From Cellulosilyticum sp. (GTDB lineage Bacteria > Bacillota > Clostridia > Lachnospirales > Cellulosilyticaceae): a stretch of DNA of 40,878 nt. Each line of letters starts with the position of its first letter. Within the stretch, counting starts at the first letter, position 1. The position numbers were made by a program, and so were the translations under genes. The notes beneath the pieces were generated by a model. That model saw only the letters and a list, made by a program, of their open reading frames with translations, did no database searches and was not told the DNA's origin. Location: the NCBI GenBank assembly GCA_017941635.1, contig JAGAVZ010000252.1, positions 1 to 40,878 on the forward strand, given 5' to 3'. Of the stretch, positions 27,538-36,532 are shown piece by piece.

Positions 27538-28958
27538 GATTTAGTGCCCCCTTCCCATACATGACGTAATGGTATCTGAACACTAAATGTAGAGCCTTTA
27601 CCTTCTTCACTCTCTACAAAAATAGAGCCATTGTGCATCACAATTGTCTTATACGTAATCGCTAATCCTAGACCTGTTCCACCTGTTTCTCTATTGCGGG
27701 TTTTATCTGTTCGATAAAAACGCTCAAATATCTTAGATTGTTCATCCTTATCTATACCAATACCTGTATCTTGTACTGTTATTATGGCATCTTGTAAATC
27801 TCCTTGTAAAACAACATTTACATGTCCACCATCTGGCGTATATTTAATGGCATTCTCTACAAGATTTGTTAGTGCTAAACTAAACTTTACCTGATCTATT
27901 TCTGCAATGATCTCACGATGGCTTTCATATATTAAATCAATATTTTTCTTTTTAGCCAACGGTGCAAGACGTTTTAAAATGCTTTGTACTAAATCACCTA
28001 AATTAATCTCTATAATATTAAGTGGCACTTCTCTTTGATCCAAACGCACTAAAGTCAACAAATCTGAAATAATACTATTAAGCCTATCTACCTCTGAGTT
28101 AATATCCTCAAAGAATTCTTTATATAGTTCAACTGGTACGTCATCTTGAAACATAAGTGATTCTGTTAATACCTTAATGGAAGATAGAGGCGTTTTAAGC
28201 TCATGAGATACATTGGATACAAACTCTTGTCTAGATTGTTCTACACGTTGGAGCTGTTTAGTCATATGATTAAATGCATTTCCTAGCTCAGCAATTTCTC
28301 CATTTCCCACAACTTCTACTTGTTGATCTAATTGTCCATTTGTAATCTTTTGTACAATTTTTACCAATGTTTTCAGTGGCTTTGTAATAAAGGATGATGT
28401 GATAAAACTTAATAACCCAGAAATTAAAGCAATCAGTAAGATTAATATCCTTACTTGATCTTCTAGGTCTTCAATTGGTGCAAATATCCCCTCTAATGAT
28501 GGTACCATAACTACAGCACCTACCACGGATTTCTTCTCTTTGTCTAAAACTGGTACGGCTACAGTTAAAGCAGTATGGTCATTTGACTTCTCAGGCGTAT
28601 TACTTAATGCACTGATTACTGCATTGTTTAAAAGTGTCTTCCCAACTTCTGCTTCACTAGAATCCATCACAACAAAACCAGAAGCATCTACTACCATTAC
28701 TCTACAATTTGTATCTGCACTTTTAGTTGTAATTAAATTCTTAAATAAACTATCATTTGTACTATCTACAAGGTAGTTTTCTTCTTTAATCTGTGTTGCA
28801 ATCATATTCGCTTGTGAGGTCCAGGTATCTTCATTTTGACTTAAATAATAAGATTCCATACGCTCTGATAAAACTGAAGAATAAAACATTAAAGGAATAT
28901 AACTAATTAAGAAAATCAAAATAAACAATTGCCATCTTAGGCTGTGGAACCATTTCAT
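27534..28958 (-). CDS. Membrane sensor histidine kinase (WalK/PhoR-type)
   Basis: A 474-residue kinase. TM1 is about 9-30. An outside domain (31-168) with VMVVDASGFVVMDSSEAEVG and TALTVAVPVLD looks like a single Cache/PAS-like fold. TM2 is about 169-191, then HAMP (190-243) and HisKA with the phospho-acceptor in NVSHELKTPLSS (His252). The ATPase domain has NLVENAIKYTP, DTGIGIDKDEQSKIFERFY and GGTGLGLAI. It lacks the cytoplasmic PAS domain of true WalK. It follows its regulator by one base and overlaps the GerMN gene. The signal is unknown; cell-envelope stress or peptidoglycan state is a reasonable guess from neighbours. Confidence 0.9.
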   Translation of the reverse strand: MKWFHSLRWQLFILIFLISYIPLMFYSSVLSERMESYYLSQNEDTWTSQANMIATQIKEENYLVDSTNDSLFKNLITTKSADTNCRVMVVDASGFVVMDSSEAEVGKTLLNNAVISALSNTPEKSNDHTALTVAVPVLDKEKKSVVGAVVMVPSLEGIFAPIEDLEDQVRILILLIALISGLLSFITSSFITKPLKTLVKIVQKITNGQLDQQVEVVGNGEIAELGNAFNHMTKQLQRVEQSRQEFVSNVSHELKTPLSSIKVLTESLMFQDDVPVELYKEFFEDINSEVDRLNSIISDLLTLVRLDQREVPLNIIEINLGDLVQSILKRLAPLAKKKNIDLIYESHREIIAEIDQVKFSLALTNLVENAIKYTPDGGHVNVVLQGDLQDAIITVQDTGIGIDKDEQSKIFERFYRTDKTRNRETGGTGLGLAITYKTIVMHNGSIFVESEEGKGSTFSVQIPLRHVWEGGTKS

Positions 28959-28959
28959 C

Positions 28960-29646
28960 TTAATCTTTAAAATAGTAACCTACCCCCCACTTTGTATAAA
29001 TGTATTCTGGTTGTCCTGGATTTGGCTCAATTTTTTCCCTTAAACGGCGAACATGGACATCAACTGTACGTACATCTCCTGGATATTCTTTTCCCCAAAT
29101 CGTATTAAGTAATTGGTCTCTGCTATATACTTTCCCTGGATGGGTAGCTAATAACTCAAGCATGTCAAACTCTTTAGCCGTTAAATTCATCTCTTTATTT
29201 TTAATGAATACACGTCTACTACTCATTTCTAAACGTAAATCTCCCACTTCAATCGTCTTCTTTTGAGGGGTTTTATCTATCGGCTGAGCTCTTCTTAAAA
29301 TGGCTTTAATACGTGCTTTTAACTCTAGAATATTAAATGGTTTCGTAACATAATCATCTGCACCATATTCTAAGCCCATAATCTTATCCATATCTTCACC
29401 TTTAGCAGTAAGCATGATAATAGGTAAGTTTGAAAACTCTCTGACTAATTGACATACCTGAAGTCCATCATACTTTGGTAACATGACATCTAAAATCATG
29501 GCGTCATATTTATTATTTTTAACACAGTTAAGTGCCTCTTCTCCATCATAAGCTGTATCTACCGTCCAACCTTCTTGCTCTAAACTAAATTTGATACCCT
29601 TTACAATCAATTTCTCATCATCTACTACTAAAATTCTACTGTTCAT
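28960..29646 (-). CDS. OmpR/PhoB-family response regulator
   Basis: A 228-residue DNA-binding regulator. The receiver domain has Asp9/Asp10, phospho-acceptor Asp53 (ILDVMLPKYDG), Thr80 and Lys102 (YVTKPF). The C-terminal winged helix has LTAKEFDMLELLATHPGKVY, RDQLLNTIWG and DVRTVDVHVRRLREKIEP, close to WalR/PhoP-type sequences. Cognate kinase and GerMN lipoprotein follow directly; comEA is 24 bases upstream. Its targets cannot be read here. A link to competence or envelope genes is inference from position. Start: ATG with GGAGGAG. Confidence 0.93.
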   Translation of the reverse strand: MNSRILVVDDEKLIVKGIKFSLEQEGWTVDTAYDGEEALNCVKNNKYDAMILDVMLPKYDGLQVCQLVREFSNLPIIMLTAKGEDMDKIMGLEYGADDYVTKPFNILELKARIKAILRRAQPIDKTPQKKTIEVGDLRLEMSSRRVFIKNKEMNLTAKEFDMLELLATHPGKVYSRDQLLNTIWGKEYPGDVRTVDVHVRRLREKIEPNPGQPEYIYTKWGVGYYFKD

Positions 29647-29670
29647 GTACGCTCCTCCTCATTATCTATA

Positions 29671-30468
29671 CTATGTTGTAATAAATTGCTTAAGTTTTTC
29701 AAACGTTTTCTGTCCAATACCAGAGATTTGCTTAATTTCTTCGATATTCTTAAATCCACCCTGCTCTTGTCTATAGGCAATAATAGCCTCCGCCTTTACC
29801 TCACCAATACCGGTTAAATTCATAAGTTCATTTTTAGTGGCAGTATTAATATTAACCAGTGTTGAATTTGTCCTTGTATTTATTTCATTTGACGTTGATG
29901 AAACGCTATTAGATTGTATGTTATATTCTGAACTAGTAAGTGTTTCTAGCCTTTCTCTATTTTCATACGAATCCTCGATTTTGTCAATTTCTTGCCCTTG
30001 TTTAGGAACAATTATTTTCTCATTTGGCCTAATGGGACTAGCTAAATTAATGACTGTCCTATCAGCATCTCTTGTAAGCCCTCCTGCACATTCAATAACA
30101 TCATCTATAATCGCATCAGGAGCCACATAGTATACCCCTTCATGTATCACTTCTCCACAAATATAAATTGGTACTTGCTTGACAGTTTCTGCTACTTCTG
30201 ATTGTATCGTCTTTATTTCCTGTACTGGCTCTACACTATTACTTACTTGCTCATTGGTATGTTTATCGATATAGGTATCATTTTCTGTATCTAGTAAATG
30301 TACATCGTGTTCCTTTTCTACAGTATCAGTTGATTCAATAGAAATCTCTTCTATTAAGATCCCTTCTTGCTTTTGCTGTTTGTCATAAATCATCCAACCA
30401 ATATTTAAAACAACTAATGCTACCATTAATACTGGCCATTTATATTGTATCATTTTTTCTTTCATCAT
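29671..30468 (-). CDS. comEA: ComEA-like DNA-binding protein (SLBB plus helix-hairpin-helix)
   Basis: A 265-residue membrane-anchored DNA receptor for uptake. An N-terminal membrane helix (WPVLMVALVVLNIGWMIYD) is followed by a polar linker. An SLBB domain follows (VPIYICGEVIHEGVYYVAP and onward), then a Ser/Asn-rich spacer. The double helix-hairpin-helix has NINTATKNELMNLTGIGEVK and ISGIGQKTFEKLKQF. This order is that of Firmicutes ComEA. A GTG two codons upstream lies inside the ribosome binding site (GGAAGGTG), so ATG at 30468 is chosen. First gene of the comEA-regulator-kinase-GerMN-comEC-holA run, divergent from dacF. Confidence 0.92.
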   Translation of the reverse strand: MMKEKMIQYKWPVLMVALVVLNIGWMIYDKQQKQEGILIEEISIESTDTVEKEHDVHLLDTENDTYIDKHTNEQVSNSVEPVQEIKTIQSEVAETVKQVPIYICGEVIHEGVYYVAPDAIIDDVIECAGGLTRDADRTVINLASPIRPNEKIIVPKQGQEIDKIEDSYENRERLETLTSSEYNIQSNSVSSTSNEINTRTNSTLVNINTATKNELMNLTGIGEVKAEAIIAYRQEQGGFKNIEEIKQISGIGQKTFEKLKQFITT

Positions 30469-30521
30469 GTTCACCTTCCTATTAAAGTTTTAACATTTTT
30501 TTGTTAATTTAGACCAACATC

Positions 30522-30550
30522 TTATCAAATAACATAAAATCTGCTATACT
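30522..30550 (+). promoter_or_regulatory. Candidate promoter of dacF
   Basis: TTATCA and TATACT are 17 bases apart, about 25 bases before the dacF start. Confidence 0.55.
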
Positions 30551-30575
30551 GAGTAATATTGAAAGGAGTTTTTTT

Positions 30576-31880
30576 ATGAAGCAAAAGCGATGGTTTACAT
30601 TATTTTTAAGTCTTATACTTGTGCTATCTATTAATCCTAGTATCATAAAAGCCGAAGTAGCTGAACCTACTATTGCTGCTGAAGCTGCTATATTAATGGA
30701 TGCTGATACTAAAACTGTTCTATATGCCAAAAATGCTAATGAAGCTTATTATCCTGCAAGTATAACTAAACTTATGACAGCACTGCTGGCAATTGAAAAT
30801 TTATCTCCTGAGGATACCATTACTTTTTCTAGAGATGCTGTTTATAGTATTGAACCTGGTAGTAGTCATATCGGCATTAAGGAAGATGAAATTTTAACGG
30901 TCGACCAAGCGCTTCATGGTCTATTACTTATGTCCGCCAACGAAGTTGCTAATGGTCTTGCTGAAGCTGTAAGTGGCTCACTAGATGGCTTTTCTAATTT
31001 AATGACGGAACGTGCCAAAGAATTGGGTGCACTCAATACACACTTTATGAATGCGCATGGTTTACATGATGAAAATCATTATACAACCCCTTATGACATG
31101 GCACTTATTGCAAGTTATCTTGCTGAAAATGAGTATTTTTTAGATATTATGCAAGATATGACTTATGAAATTCCACCTACTAATATTACAGATGAAACAC
31201 GTTATCTTTACCAACAACATGCCATGCTCAATCCTTCTAGAAATCCTAGTGTATATCGTGAATATGTGATTGGTGGTAAAACAGGTTATACAGATCAAGC
31301 TAAACATACACTTGTTACAATGGCTAAACAAGGTAATACGACATTGGTAGCTGTTATTATGAAATCTGATAAAGCAACGTTGTATACAGATACTGCTGCT
31401 CTTTTTGATTATGGATTTTCGTCCTATCAAAACTTGAGTCTACATACAACGAATGATATTATCAAAACCTTACCAGGTTATAATGTAAAAAGTGGACAAA
31501 CCTATCAAAGCAAAAATTATGGATTAGGTCTAGTAAACGATGCCAGTGTCGTTGTTTTAAATACAATTGCACCCAATGATATAGACCTTGTATTTGATTT
31601 ACCTGAGTATTTAGATTCTACGTATCAAGTAGGTGACTCAGTTGGGTCAGTTTCTTTTGTTTTAAATGGTCAAACTCTCTTAAAAGAAGATTTAATCATT
31701 AAACAAGTAGACCTTCTTCCTGAACCTGAATTTTCATTTATGGAAAAGTATCAAATCCCTTGGTGGTTAATAGGTCTTTGGGGAATAGCGGGTATTTGTA
31801 TACTCATTGCTATCATTCTATCTATCCGTAGAAAGTTAGCACGAAAAAAATATTCCAAATATGATCGATTGTTTAAATAA
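30576..31880 (+). CDS. dacF: D-alanyl-D-alanine carboxypeptidase (DacF/PBP5-type)
   Basis: A 434-residue penicillin-binding protein that trims the last D-Ala from peptidoglycan stems. A signal peptide (1-26) is followed by the catalytic domain with SxxK in ASITKLMT (Ser62, Lys65), SAN at 120-122, and KTG in IGGKTGYT (235-237). A PBP5-like C-terminal beta domain and a membrane helix (about 395-417) with a basic tail anchor it. The basic end differs from the usual amphipathic anchor but is common in Clostridia. Start: ATG behind GAAAGGAG. Exact naming as DacF rather than DacA or DacB is uncertain. It is the only rightward gene between comEA and rsfS. Confidence 0.9.
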   Translation: MKQKRWFTLFLSLILVLSINPSIIKAEVAEPTIAAEAAILMDADTKTVLYAKNANEAYYPASITKLMTALLAIENLSPEDTITFSRDAVYSIEPGSSHIGIKEDEILTVDQALHGLLLMSANEVANGLAEAVSGSLDGFSNLMTERAKELGALNTHFMNAHGLHDENHYTTPYDMALIASYLAENEYFLDIMQDMTYEIPPTNITDETRYLYQQHAMLNPSRNPSVYREYVIGGKTGYTDQAKHTLVTMAKQGNTTLVAVIMKSDKATLYTDTAALFDYGFSSYQNLSLHTTNDIIKTLPGYNVKSGQTYQSKNYGLGLVNDASVVVLNTIAPNDIDLVFDLPEYLDSTYQVGDSVGSVSFVLNGQTLLKEDLIIKQVDLLPEPEFSFMEKYQIPWWLIGLWGIAGICILIAIILSIRRKLARKKYSKYDRLFK

Positions 31881-31923
31881 ACTAATCCTTCCTAAATAAA
31901 AACAAATTATATTTAGGGAAGAT

Positions 31924-31959
31924 AAAAAAGAGGATGATAAATTTATCATCCTCTTTTTT
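31924..31959. terminator. Bidirectional terminator between dacF and rsfS
   Basis: AAAAAAGAGGATGATAAA mirrors TTTATCATCCTCTTTTTT, with T-tails in both directions. The rsfS stop codon lies inside the stem, so the hairpin is partly coding. Confidence 0.88.
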
Positions 31960-32332
31960 GCTCACTTTTTGGCATTAGGTCTTCATCCACATATTCTATA
32001 ACTTTAGCATCCTTCCATAAACGACTTAAGCCATAAAATTGTGCATTCTCTTCTTCTAAAATATGCACAATAACTTGTCCATAATCTAATAAAATCCACG
32101 TTGCTGTATGGTAACCTTCTTTGTGTATAGGATACTGACCAGTTTCAGCTAATAGCTCCTCTACTTCATCTGCCATTGCCTGTGTTTGTCTTATATTAGA
32201 TGCTATGGCAATAATAAATACATCGGTAAGTGATGTTAAATCCCTAACATCTAATGCCTCAACTTTAACTGCTTTCTTTTTTTGAATTGCCTTGATAATC
32301 TCTTTTCCAAGTAAATAGCTGCTTGTATTCAA
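31946..32332 (-). CDS. rsfS: Ribosomal silencing factor RsfS
   Basis: A 128-residue protein that binds L14 on the 50S subunit and blocks subunit joining during starvation or assembly. Seen: DVRDLTSLTDVFIIAIASN, RQTQAMADEVEELLAE and WILLDYGQVIVHILEEE, all hallmark. The start is TTG at 32332 behind GGGGGA; no closer ATG exists. Its final codons form one arm of the shared terminator. It follows the nadD-yqeK fusion by 76 bases, the standard Firmicutes order. Confidence 0.94.
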   Translation of the reverse strand: MNTSSYLLGKEIIKAIQKKKAVKVEALDVRDLTSLTDVFIIAIASNIRQTQAMADEVEELLAETGQYPIHKEGYHTATWILLDYGQVIVHILEEENAQFYGLSRLWKDAKVIEYVDEDLMPKSEQKRG

Positions 32333-32408
32333 CTCTAATATTTCCCCCTTTAACCTTACACTAAGTTGTAATAGACATGTGTCTTATTCTACATTTTATA
32401 ATTGTAAT

Positions 32409-33632
32409 TTAATCCTCCTGAATATCAAACTGCTTATAATACTGAATCAATTCATTAATAATAGGATGTGCTTCTTGCTTAAGAATATTCGTTATATAAT
32501 TATTGGAAGATACAAGTGCCTTATACATTGCACGGTCTAGATTATATTGAGCTAAACGCTTAATTTCATCTTTTCCTTTATAAGAACTTCTTCCCTCTTC
32601 TGTCATATCAGCTAGGTAAATTGCCTTCTCTAAATCCGTCATATTTAATCTACCTAATGTATGATATCTAATGGCATCTAAAATAGATGGCTTAGAAATT
32701 CCCCAATCTCTTTGTAAAATAACTGCTCCAACCTTACCATGTACAAGATAAGGATGTGTACGTTCATACTCATCTAAGGCAATCCCATATTTATCACATA
32801 TAGCTAATGTTTCTTCAGTAGGTAACTCTTTTGCAATATCATGGAATAATGCTGCGATAAAAGTTTCATCATAATCAATACCATTAAGTTTGGCATACTC
32901 TAATGCCATTTCCACAACACCTCTTGTATGGGCATAGCGTTTTGGTGATAATTTAGATGCGACATAATCATACATACATGCTTTTTCATCTTCAGTTAGT
33001 TGAATATTATAATCATACAAGTCATGTTTCTTGATATAATTTTCTACTTCCTGAGGTACAAGATATTTAATCGGCTTCATTTCCATGAGTCTTCTTCTAA
33101 TATCTGATGAAGAAATAGCTAGTGCTGGTACTTCTAAAAAATGAATATTGGTTTCATATTGTTCATTCAGCATTTTTACTTTTCGTAACAATTCCTCTTT
33201 ATTATATCCTGGTCTTGTGACAGCCACAAAATCACATAATTGTAAGAGCTCTGTAGATTCTTTCCACCCTAAAATCTTATGAACTGCATCTGCACCTGTA
33301 ATAAAATATAATTCAACTTCTTCTCCATAGATACGCTTTAACTCTTTGATGGTATCGATTGTATAGGTAACACCTTCACGTTCAATCTCAATACGAGATA
33401 CTTTAAAGTAGGGATTGGCAGCCGTTGCAAGCACAGTCATTAAATAACGATGTTCACATGTCGTCATATTGATATGAGATTTATGTGGTGGATGTCCTGT
33501 TGGAACAAACAGAACTTCATCTACATTAAATTCATGTCTCACCTCTTCAGCGGTTACAAGATGTCCCATATGTATCGGATCAAATGTCCCACCCATAATA
33601 GCCAATTTTCTTACTTTCTTTTGTGTGTCCAT
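32409..33632 (-). CDS. nadD: Fused NadD (NaMN adenylyltransferase) and YqeK (HD hydrolase)
   Basis: One 407-residue protein joins two enzymes. Residues 1 to about 200 are nicotinate-nucleotide adenylyltransferase of NAD synthesis, with the nucleotide-binding motif [18 protein letters not shown] and [10 protein letters not shown]. Residues about 210-400 are a YqeK-type HD-domain hydrolase with [35 protein letters not shown] and [10 protein letters not shown]. YqeK enzymes split diadenosine tetraphosphate (Ap4A). In Bacillus these are separate neighbouring genes; fusion is known in some Clostridia. No stop or frameshift separates them. Start: ATG behind AGGAGAG. Confidence 0.94.
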   Translation of the reverse strand: MDTQKKVRKLAIMGGTFDPIHMGHLVTAEEVRHEFNVDEVLFVPTGHPPHKSHINMTTCEHRYLMTVLATAANPYFKVSRIEIEREGVTYTIDTIKELKRIYGEEVELYFITGADAVHKILGWKESTELLQLCDFVAVTRPGYNKEELLRKVKMLNEQYETNIHFLEVPALAISSSDIRRRLMEMKPIKYLVPQEVENYIKKHDLYDYNIQLTEDEKACMYDYVASKLSPKRYAHTRGVVEMALEYAKLNGIDYDETFIAALFHDIAKELPTEETLAICDKYGIALDEYERTHPYLVHGKVGAVILQRDWGISKPSILDAIRYHTLGRLNMTDLEKAIYLADMTEEGRSSYKGKDEIKRLAQYNLDRAMYKALVSSNNYITNILKQEAHPIINELIQYYKQFDIQED

Positions 33633-33737
33633 ATATTCTCTCCTTGCTTAGACATCAATATCTCTTTTATTATACCCTATCTGGGATGAAATTAAATATG
33701 AAATCCTCATATTAGCCAAATATTATCACTATAACCG

Positions 33738-33775
33738 CAAAAAAAGGCACTGCTGCTTATTGCATTAGTGCCTTT
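33738..33775 (-). terminator. Terminator of yhbY
   Basis: AAAGGCACT/AGTGCCTTT stem with a run of T residues on the minus strand, just past the yhbY stop. Confidence 0.82.
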
Positions 33776-33779
33776 CATT

Positions 33780-34076
33780 TTACTCAGATAAAGTAATCTT
33801 TGGATTCTTTTTAGCTGGTTTGTAAAGAACAATCTTTTTACCAATAACCTGTACAACTACAGAATGTGTACGATCTGCTAAACGACCTGCCATATCACGT
33901 GGGTCTTCTAAACAGTTTTGAAGTACACTAATTTTAACAAGTTCTCTTGCATCTAAAGCTTGATTAACTGCTTCAGTAATTTCTGGTGTTAAACCATTTT
34001 TTCCAAGTTGGAAAATAGGATCAATCTTTTGTGCTAAAGATTTTAAATAAGCTCTTTGTTTACTTGTAAGTTCCAT
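33780..34076 (-). CDS. yhbY: YhbY-family RNA-binding protein (CRM domain)
   Basis: A 98-residue single CRM-domain protein. MELTSKQRAYLKSLAQKIDP, FQLGKNGLTPEITEAV and the basic-hydrophobic end VIGKKIVLYKPAKKNP are diagnostic. YhbY associates with pre-50S ribosomal particles. It lies 25 bases after obgE, another large-subunit assembly factor, and ends at a terminator. Confidence 0.93.
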   Translation of the reverse strand: MELTSKQRAYLKSLAQKIDPIFQLGKNGLTPEITEAVNQALDARELVKISVLQNCLEDPRDMAGRLADRTHSVVVQVIGKKIVLYKPAKKNPKITLSE

Positions 34077-34101
34077 TTATAATGCCTCCTTCTGTTAATT
34101 T

Positions 34102-35379
34102 TTATTTAAAGTAATCAAATTCTAAGTCATAAATATTAACTGTATCACCTTCTTGGATACCAGCTTCTTCAAGTGCCTTGATAATTTCTTTTTCACGTAA
34201 ATAACGTTGGAAGAAAGCAAATCCTTGCTCTGTATCAATCGCTGTATAACCAAGCATTCTTCTGATACCTTCACCTTCAACCACGAAGTAACCTTCATGA
34301 GGCTCGGTAACAGTGAATGGATCATTTGGCAATGTGCTAATTTCTTCAAACTCTGGTTCAAAGACAACAATATCTGTTGGGATTTTTTCAAGAAGCTGTG
34401 CAACTTCTTTTAAAAGCTCTTGTAAGTTGTCATTTGCTGCTGCAGAAATAGGAATAACTTTGATGCCTTGTGGTTCAAATTCTGCTTTTAATGCCGCTAA
34501 ATTTTCTTCATATCCACCAACATCTACTTTATTAGCTGCAATTACCTGAGGTTTATCTCTTAAAATATCTGGGTTGAATAATTCAATTTCTTTTTTGATA
34601 GCGTAGATATCTTCAATTGGATTTCTCCCCTCTGTTCCCGCTACGTCTACAACATGAACAAGTACTTTTGTACGTTCTACGTGGCGTAAGAAGTCATGCC
34701 CTAAACCAACACCCTCAGATGCACCTTCGATGATTCCTGGAATATCTGCCATAACGAATTGCTTACCATATTGGTTACTTACAACACCTAAGTTTGGTGC
34801 AAGTGTTGTGAAGTGGTAGTTTGCAATCTTAGGCTGTGCATTACTTACCATAGAAAGTAATGTTGATTTACCAACGTTAGGGAATCCAACTAACCCAACA
34901 TCCGCAATCATCTTAAGTTCAAGAATGAGCCAGTATTCTTTAGCTGGTCTTCCTTTTTCTGCATAACGAGGCGCTTGTCTAGTTGGTGTTGCAAAGTGTT
35001 GATTACCTCTACCACCTTTTCCACCTCTAAAGATAATTTCTTTTTGTCCTGGTCTATGCATATCTGCAATAACATGATTTGTTTCTGCTTCTCTAATAAC
35101 TGTTCCTAATGGGACTTTGATAATCATATCTTCTGCATCTTTACCATGGCAACGTTTTTTACCACCTTGTTCACCATCTTGTGCTTTGTAATGACGTTTA
35201 TGCCTAAAGTTCATTAATGTATTACAACCTGGATCTACTTCAAAGATGATATGACCTCCACGTCCACCATCTCCACCATCTGGCCCACCATTTGGAACAT
35301 ATTTTTCACGTCTAAATGAAACGTGGCCATCGCCACCTTTACCCGATCTCACAAATATTTTCACTTTATCTACAAACAT
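34102..35379 (-). CDS. obgE: GTPase ObgE/CgtA
   Basis: A 425-residue essential GTPase in 50S assembly and stress and sporulation control. The N-terminal Obg domain (1-158) is glycine-rich with GGDGGRGGHIIFEVD. The GTPase domain has GFPNVGKSTLL (P-loop), ADIPGIIEGASEGVGLG and NKVD. A C-terminal OCT domain (about 350-425) has GEGIRRMLGYTAID and QEGDTVNIYDLEFDYF. ATG start with GAAGGGAG. It lies downstream of the rpmA terminator, so it likely has its own promoter in 35380-35531, though I could not pick it out clearly. Confidence 0.97.
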   Translation of the reverse strand: MFVDKVKIFVRSGKGGDGHVSFRREKYVPNGGPDGGDGGRGGHIIFEVDPGCNTLMNFRHKRHYKAQDGEQGGKKRCHGKDAEDMIIKVPLGTVIREAETNHVIADMHRPGQKEIIFRGGKGGRGNQHFATPTRQAPRYAEKGRPAKEYWLILELKMIADVGLVGFPNVGKSTLLSMVSNAQPKIANYHFTTLAPNLGVVSNQYGKQFVMADIPGIIEGASEGVGLGHDFLRHVERTKVLVHVVDVAGTEGRNPIEDIYAIKKEIELFNPDILRDKPQVIAANKVDVGGYEENLAALKAEFEPQGIKVIPISAAANDNLQELLKEVAQLLEKIPTDIVVFEPEFEEISTLPNDPFTVTEPHEGYFVVEGEGIRRMLGYTAIDTEQGFAFFQRYLREKEIIKALEEAGIQEGDTVNIYDLEFDYFK

Positions 35380-35531
35380 ATTGTCACTCCCTTCCTATCT
35401 ATAGTTTGTACAACAAATATGTTTTTAACGAGTCTTGCCCATTTTATTTTTTCTATACTTAAATATATATAGAAGTCTAAAACGTTCTACTTATTAAATT
35501 GCATGAAGTCTAAAAATCTTTTCTTGTACGT

Positions 35532-35566
35532 AAAAAGGAAGGTTTCAACTAGTGCTGAAACCTTCC
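35532..35566 (-). terminator. Terminator of rplU-prp-rpmA
   Basis: GGAAGGTTTCA/TGAAACCTTCC, an 11-bp perfect stem with an 8-base loop, followed by five T residues on the minus strand. Confidence 0.88.
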
Positions 35567-35575
35567 CCAATTAAA

Positions 35576-35866
35576 TTATGCTTCTTGTGCAACTGGATAA
35601 ACAGAAACTTGTTTTCTGTTTCTACCTTTACGTTCAAATTTAACTGTACCATCAACTAAAGCGAATAATGTATCATCGCCACCGCGACCTACGTTATTAC
35701 CTGGATGAATTTTAGTTCCTCTTTGACGATATAAAATGTTCCCAGCTTTTACAAATTGTCCGTCTGCTCTTTTAGCACCAAGACGTTTTGATTCTGAGTC
35801 ACGACCGTTACTAGTTGAACCTTGTCCTTTTTTGTGAGCAAAGAATTGAAGGTTTAAACGAAACAT
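35576..35866 (-). CDS. rpmA: 50S ribosomal protein L27 (with cleavable N-terminal extension)
   Basis: A 96-residue protein whose mature N-terminus reaches the peptidyl transferase centre. It begins [10 protein letters not shown] before [14 protein letters not shown]. Known: in Firmicutes this extension is removed by the cysteine protease Prp between FFA and HKKG. The gene for Prp lies directly upstream. The frame opens three codons earlier with GTG, but that GTG is inside the GGAGGTGAG ribosome binding site, so ATG at 35866 is used. Confidence 0.96.
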   Translation of the reverse strand: MFRLNLQFFAHKKGQGSTSNGRDSESKRLGAKRADGQFVKAGNILYRQRGTKIHPGNNVGRGGDDTLFALVDGTVKFERKGRNRKQVSVYPVAQEA

Positions 35867-35879
35867 GTAACTCACCTCC

Positions 35880-36215
35880 TTATTTTTTTTGAATTTGAAT
35901 GTATTTTTCTCCGTACATTTCTTTTGTATTTATAAGACCTAAAATCAATGTTCTTATAAGTAATTCGGCTTCAGGTTCAAATTCTCCAGACTTACGTCTA
36001 GGAAATTCTACATCTATAAGCCCTTTTTTCTCAGAATAAGCTAATTGTTTAATTGGCTCATCTGTAAATTGTTCAATGGCATTCAATGTGTTTAGTGTTA
36101 GCATACTAACTGCTGCACACACAATGTCACTACCATGTTCAGCATAACCTGCATGTCCTTCTAAATGAATACGATATACATGATTATCCTTTTGATGAAG
36201 TGTCACCTTAATCAT
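35880..36215 (-). CDS. prp: Ribosomal-processing cysteine protease Prp (YsxB)
   Basis: A 111-residue protease that cleaves the L27 N-terminal extension. The catalytic pair is visible: His21 in [13 protein letters not shown] and Cys33 in IVCAAVSML. The length matches the family. It lies between rplU and rpmA with gaps of 5 and 13 bases, the conserved Firmicutes arrangement. Confidence 0.94.
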   Translation of the reverse strand: MIKVTLHQKDNHVYRIHLEGHAGYAEHGSDIVCAAVSMLTLNTLNAIEQFTDEPIKQLAYSEKKGLIDVEFPRRKSGEFEPEAELLIRTLILGLINTKEMYGEKYIQIQKK

Positions 36216-36220
36216 AATAA

Positions 36221-36532
36221 TTAAGCGTTGATAGCTTTAATTGTTACTTTTGTGAATGGTTGACGGTGACCACGTTTTTTGTGATAAGATTTTTTAGCTT
36301 TGTATTTGTATACGATGATTTTTTTACCTTTACCTTCAGCTACAACTTCAGCTTTAACTGAAGCACCAGCTACTAAAGGAGCACCTACAGTGATGCTATC
36401 TTCGTTACCTACTGCTAAAACATTTTCAAAAACAACTTCTTCACCAGCAGCTACATTTAATTTTTCAACAACGATAACGTCGCCTTCTTTTACATTGTAT
36501 TGTTTGCCACCTGTTTCAATAATTGCGTACAT
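36221..36532 (-). CDS. rplU: 50S ribosomal protein L21
   Basis: A 103-residue 23S rRNA-binding protein. [20 protein letters not shown] at the start and [17 protein letters not shown] near the end are unmistakable. First gene of rplU-prp-rpmA, with AGGAGGTG before the ATG and a long structured leader. Confidence 0.97.
   Translation of the reverse strand: MYAIIETGGKQYNVKEGDVIVVEKLNVAAGEEVVFENVLAVGNEDSITVGAPLVAGASVKAEVVAEGKGKKIIVYKYKAKKSYHKKRGHRQPFTKVTIKAINA

Noticed and set aside
34122-34403. Minus-strand 93-codon ORF within obgE
   Set aside because: It is an alternative frame of the obgE 3' end. It is K/S/L-rich and has no family match or start signal.
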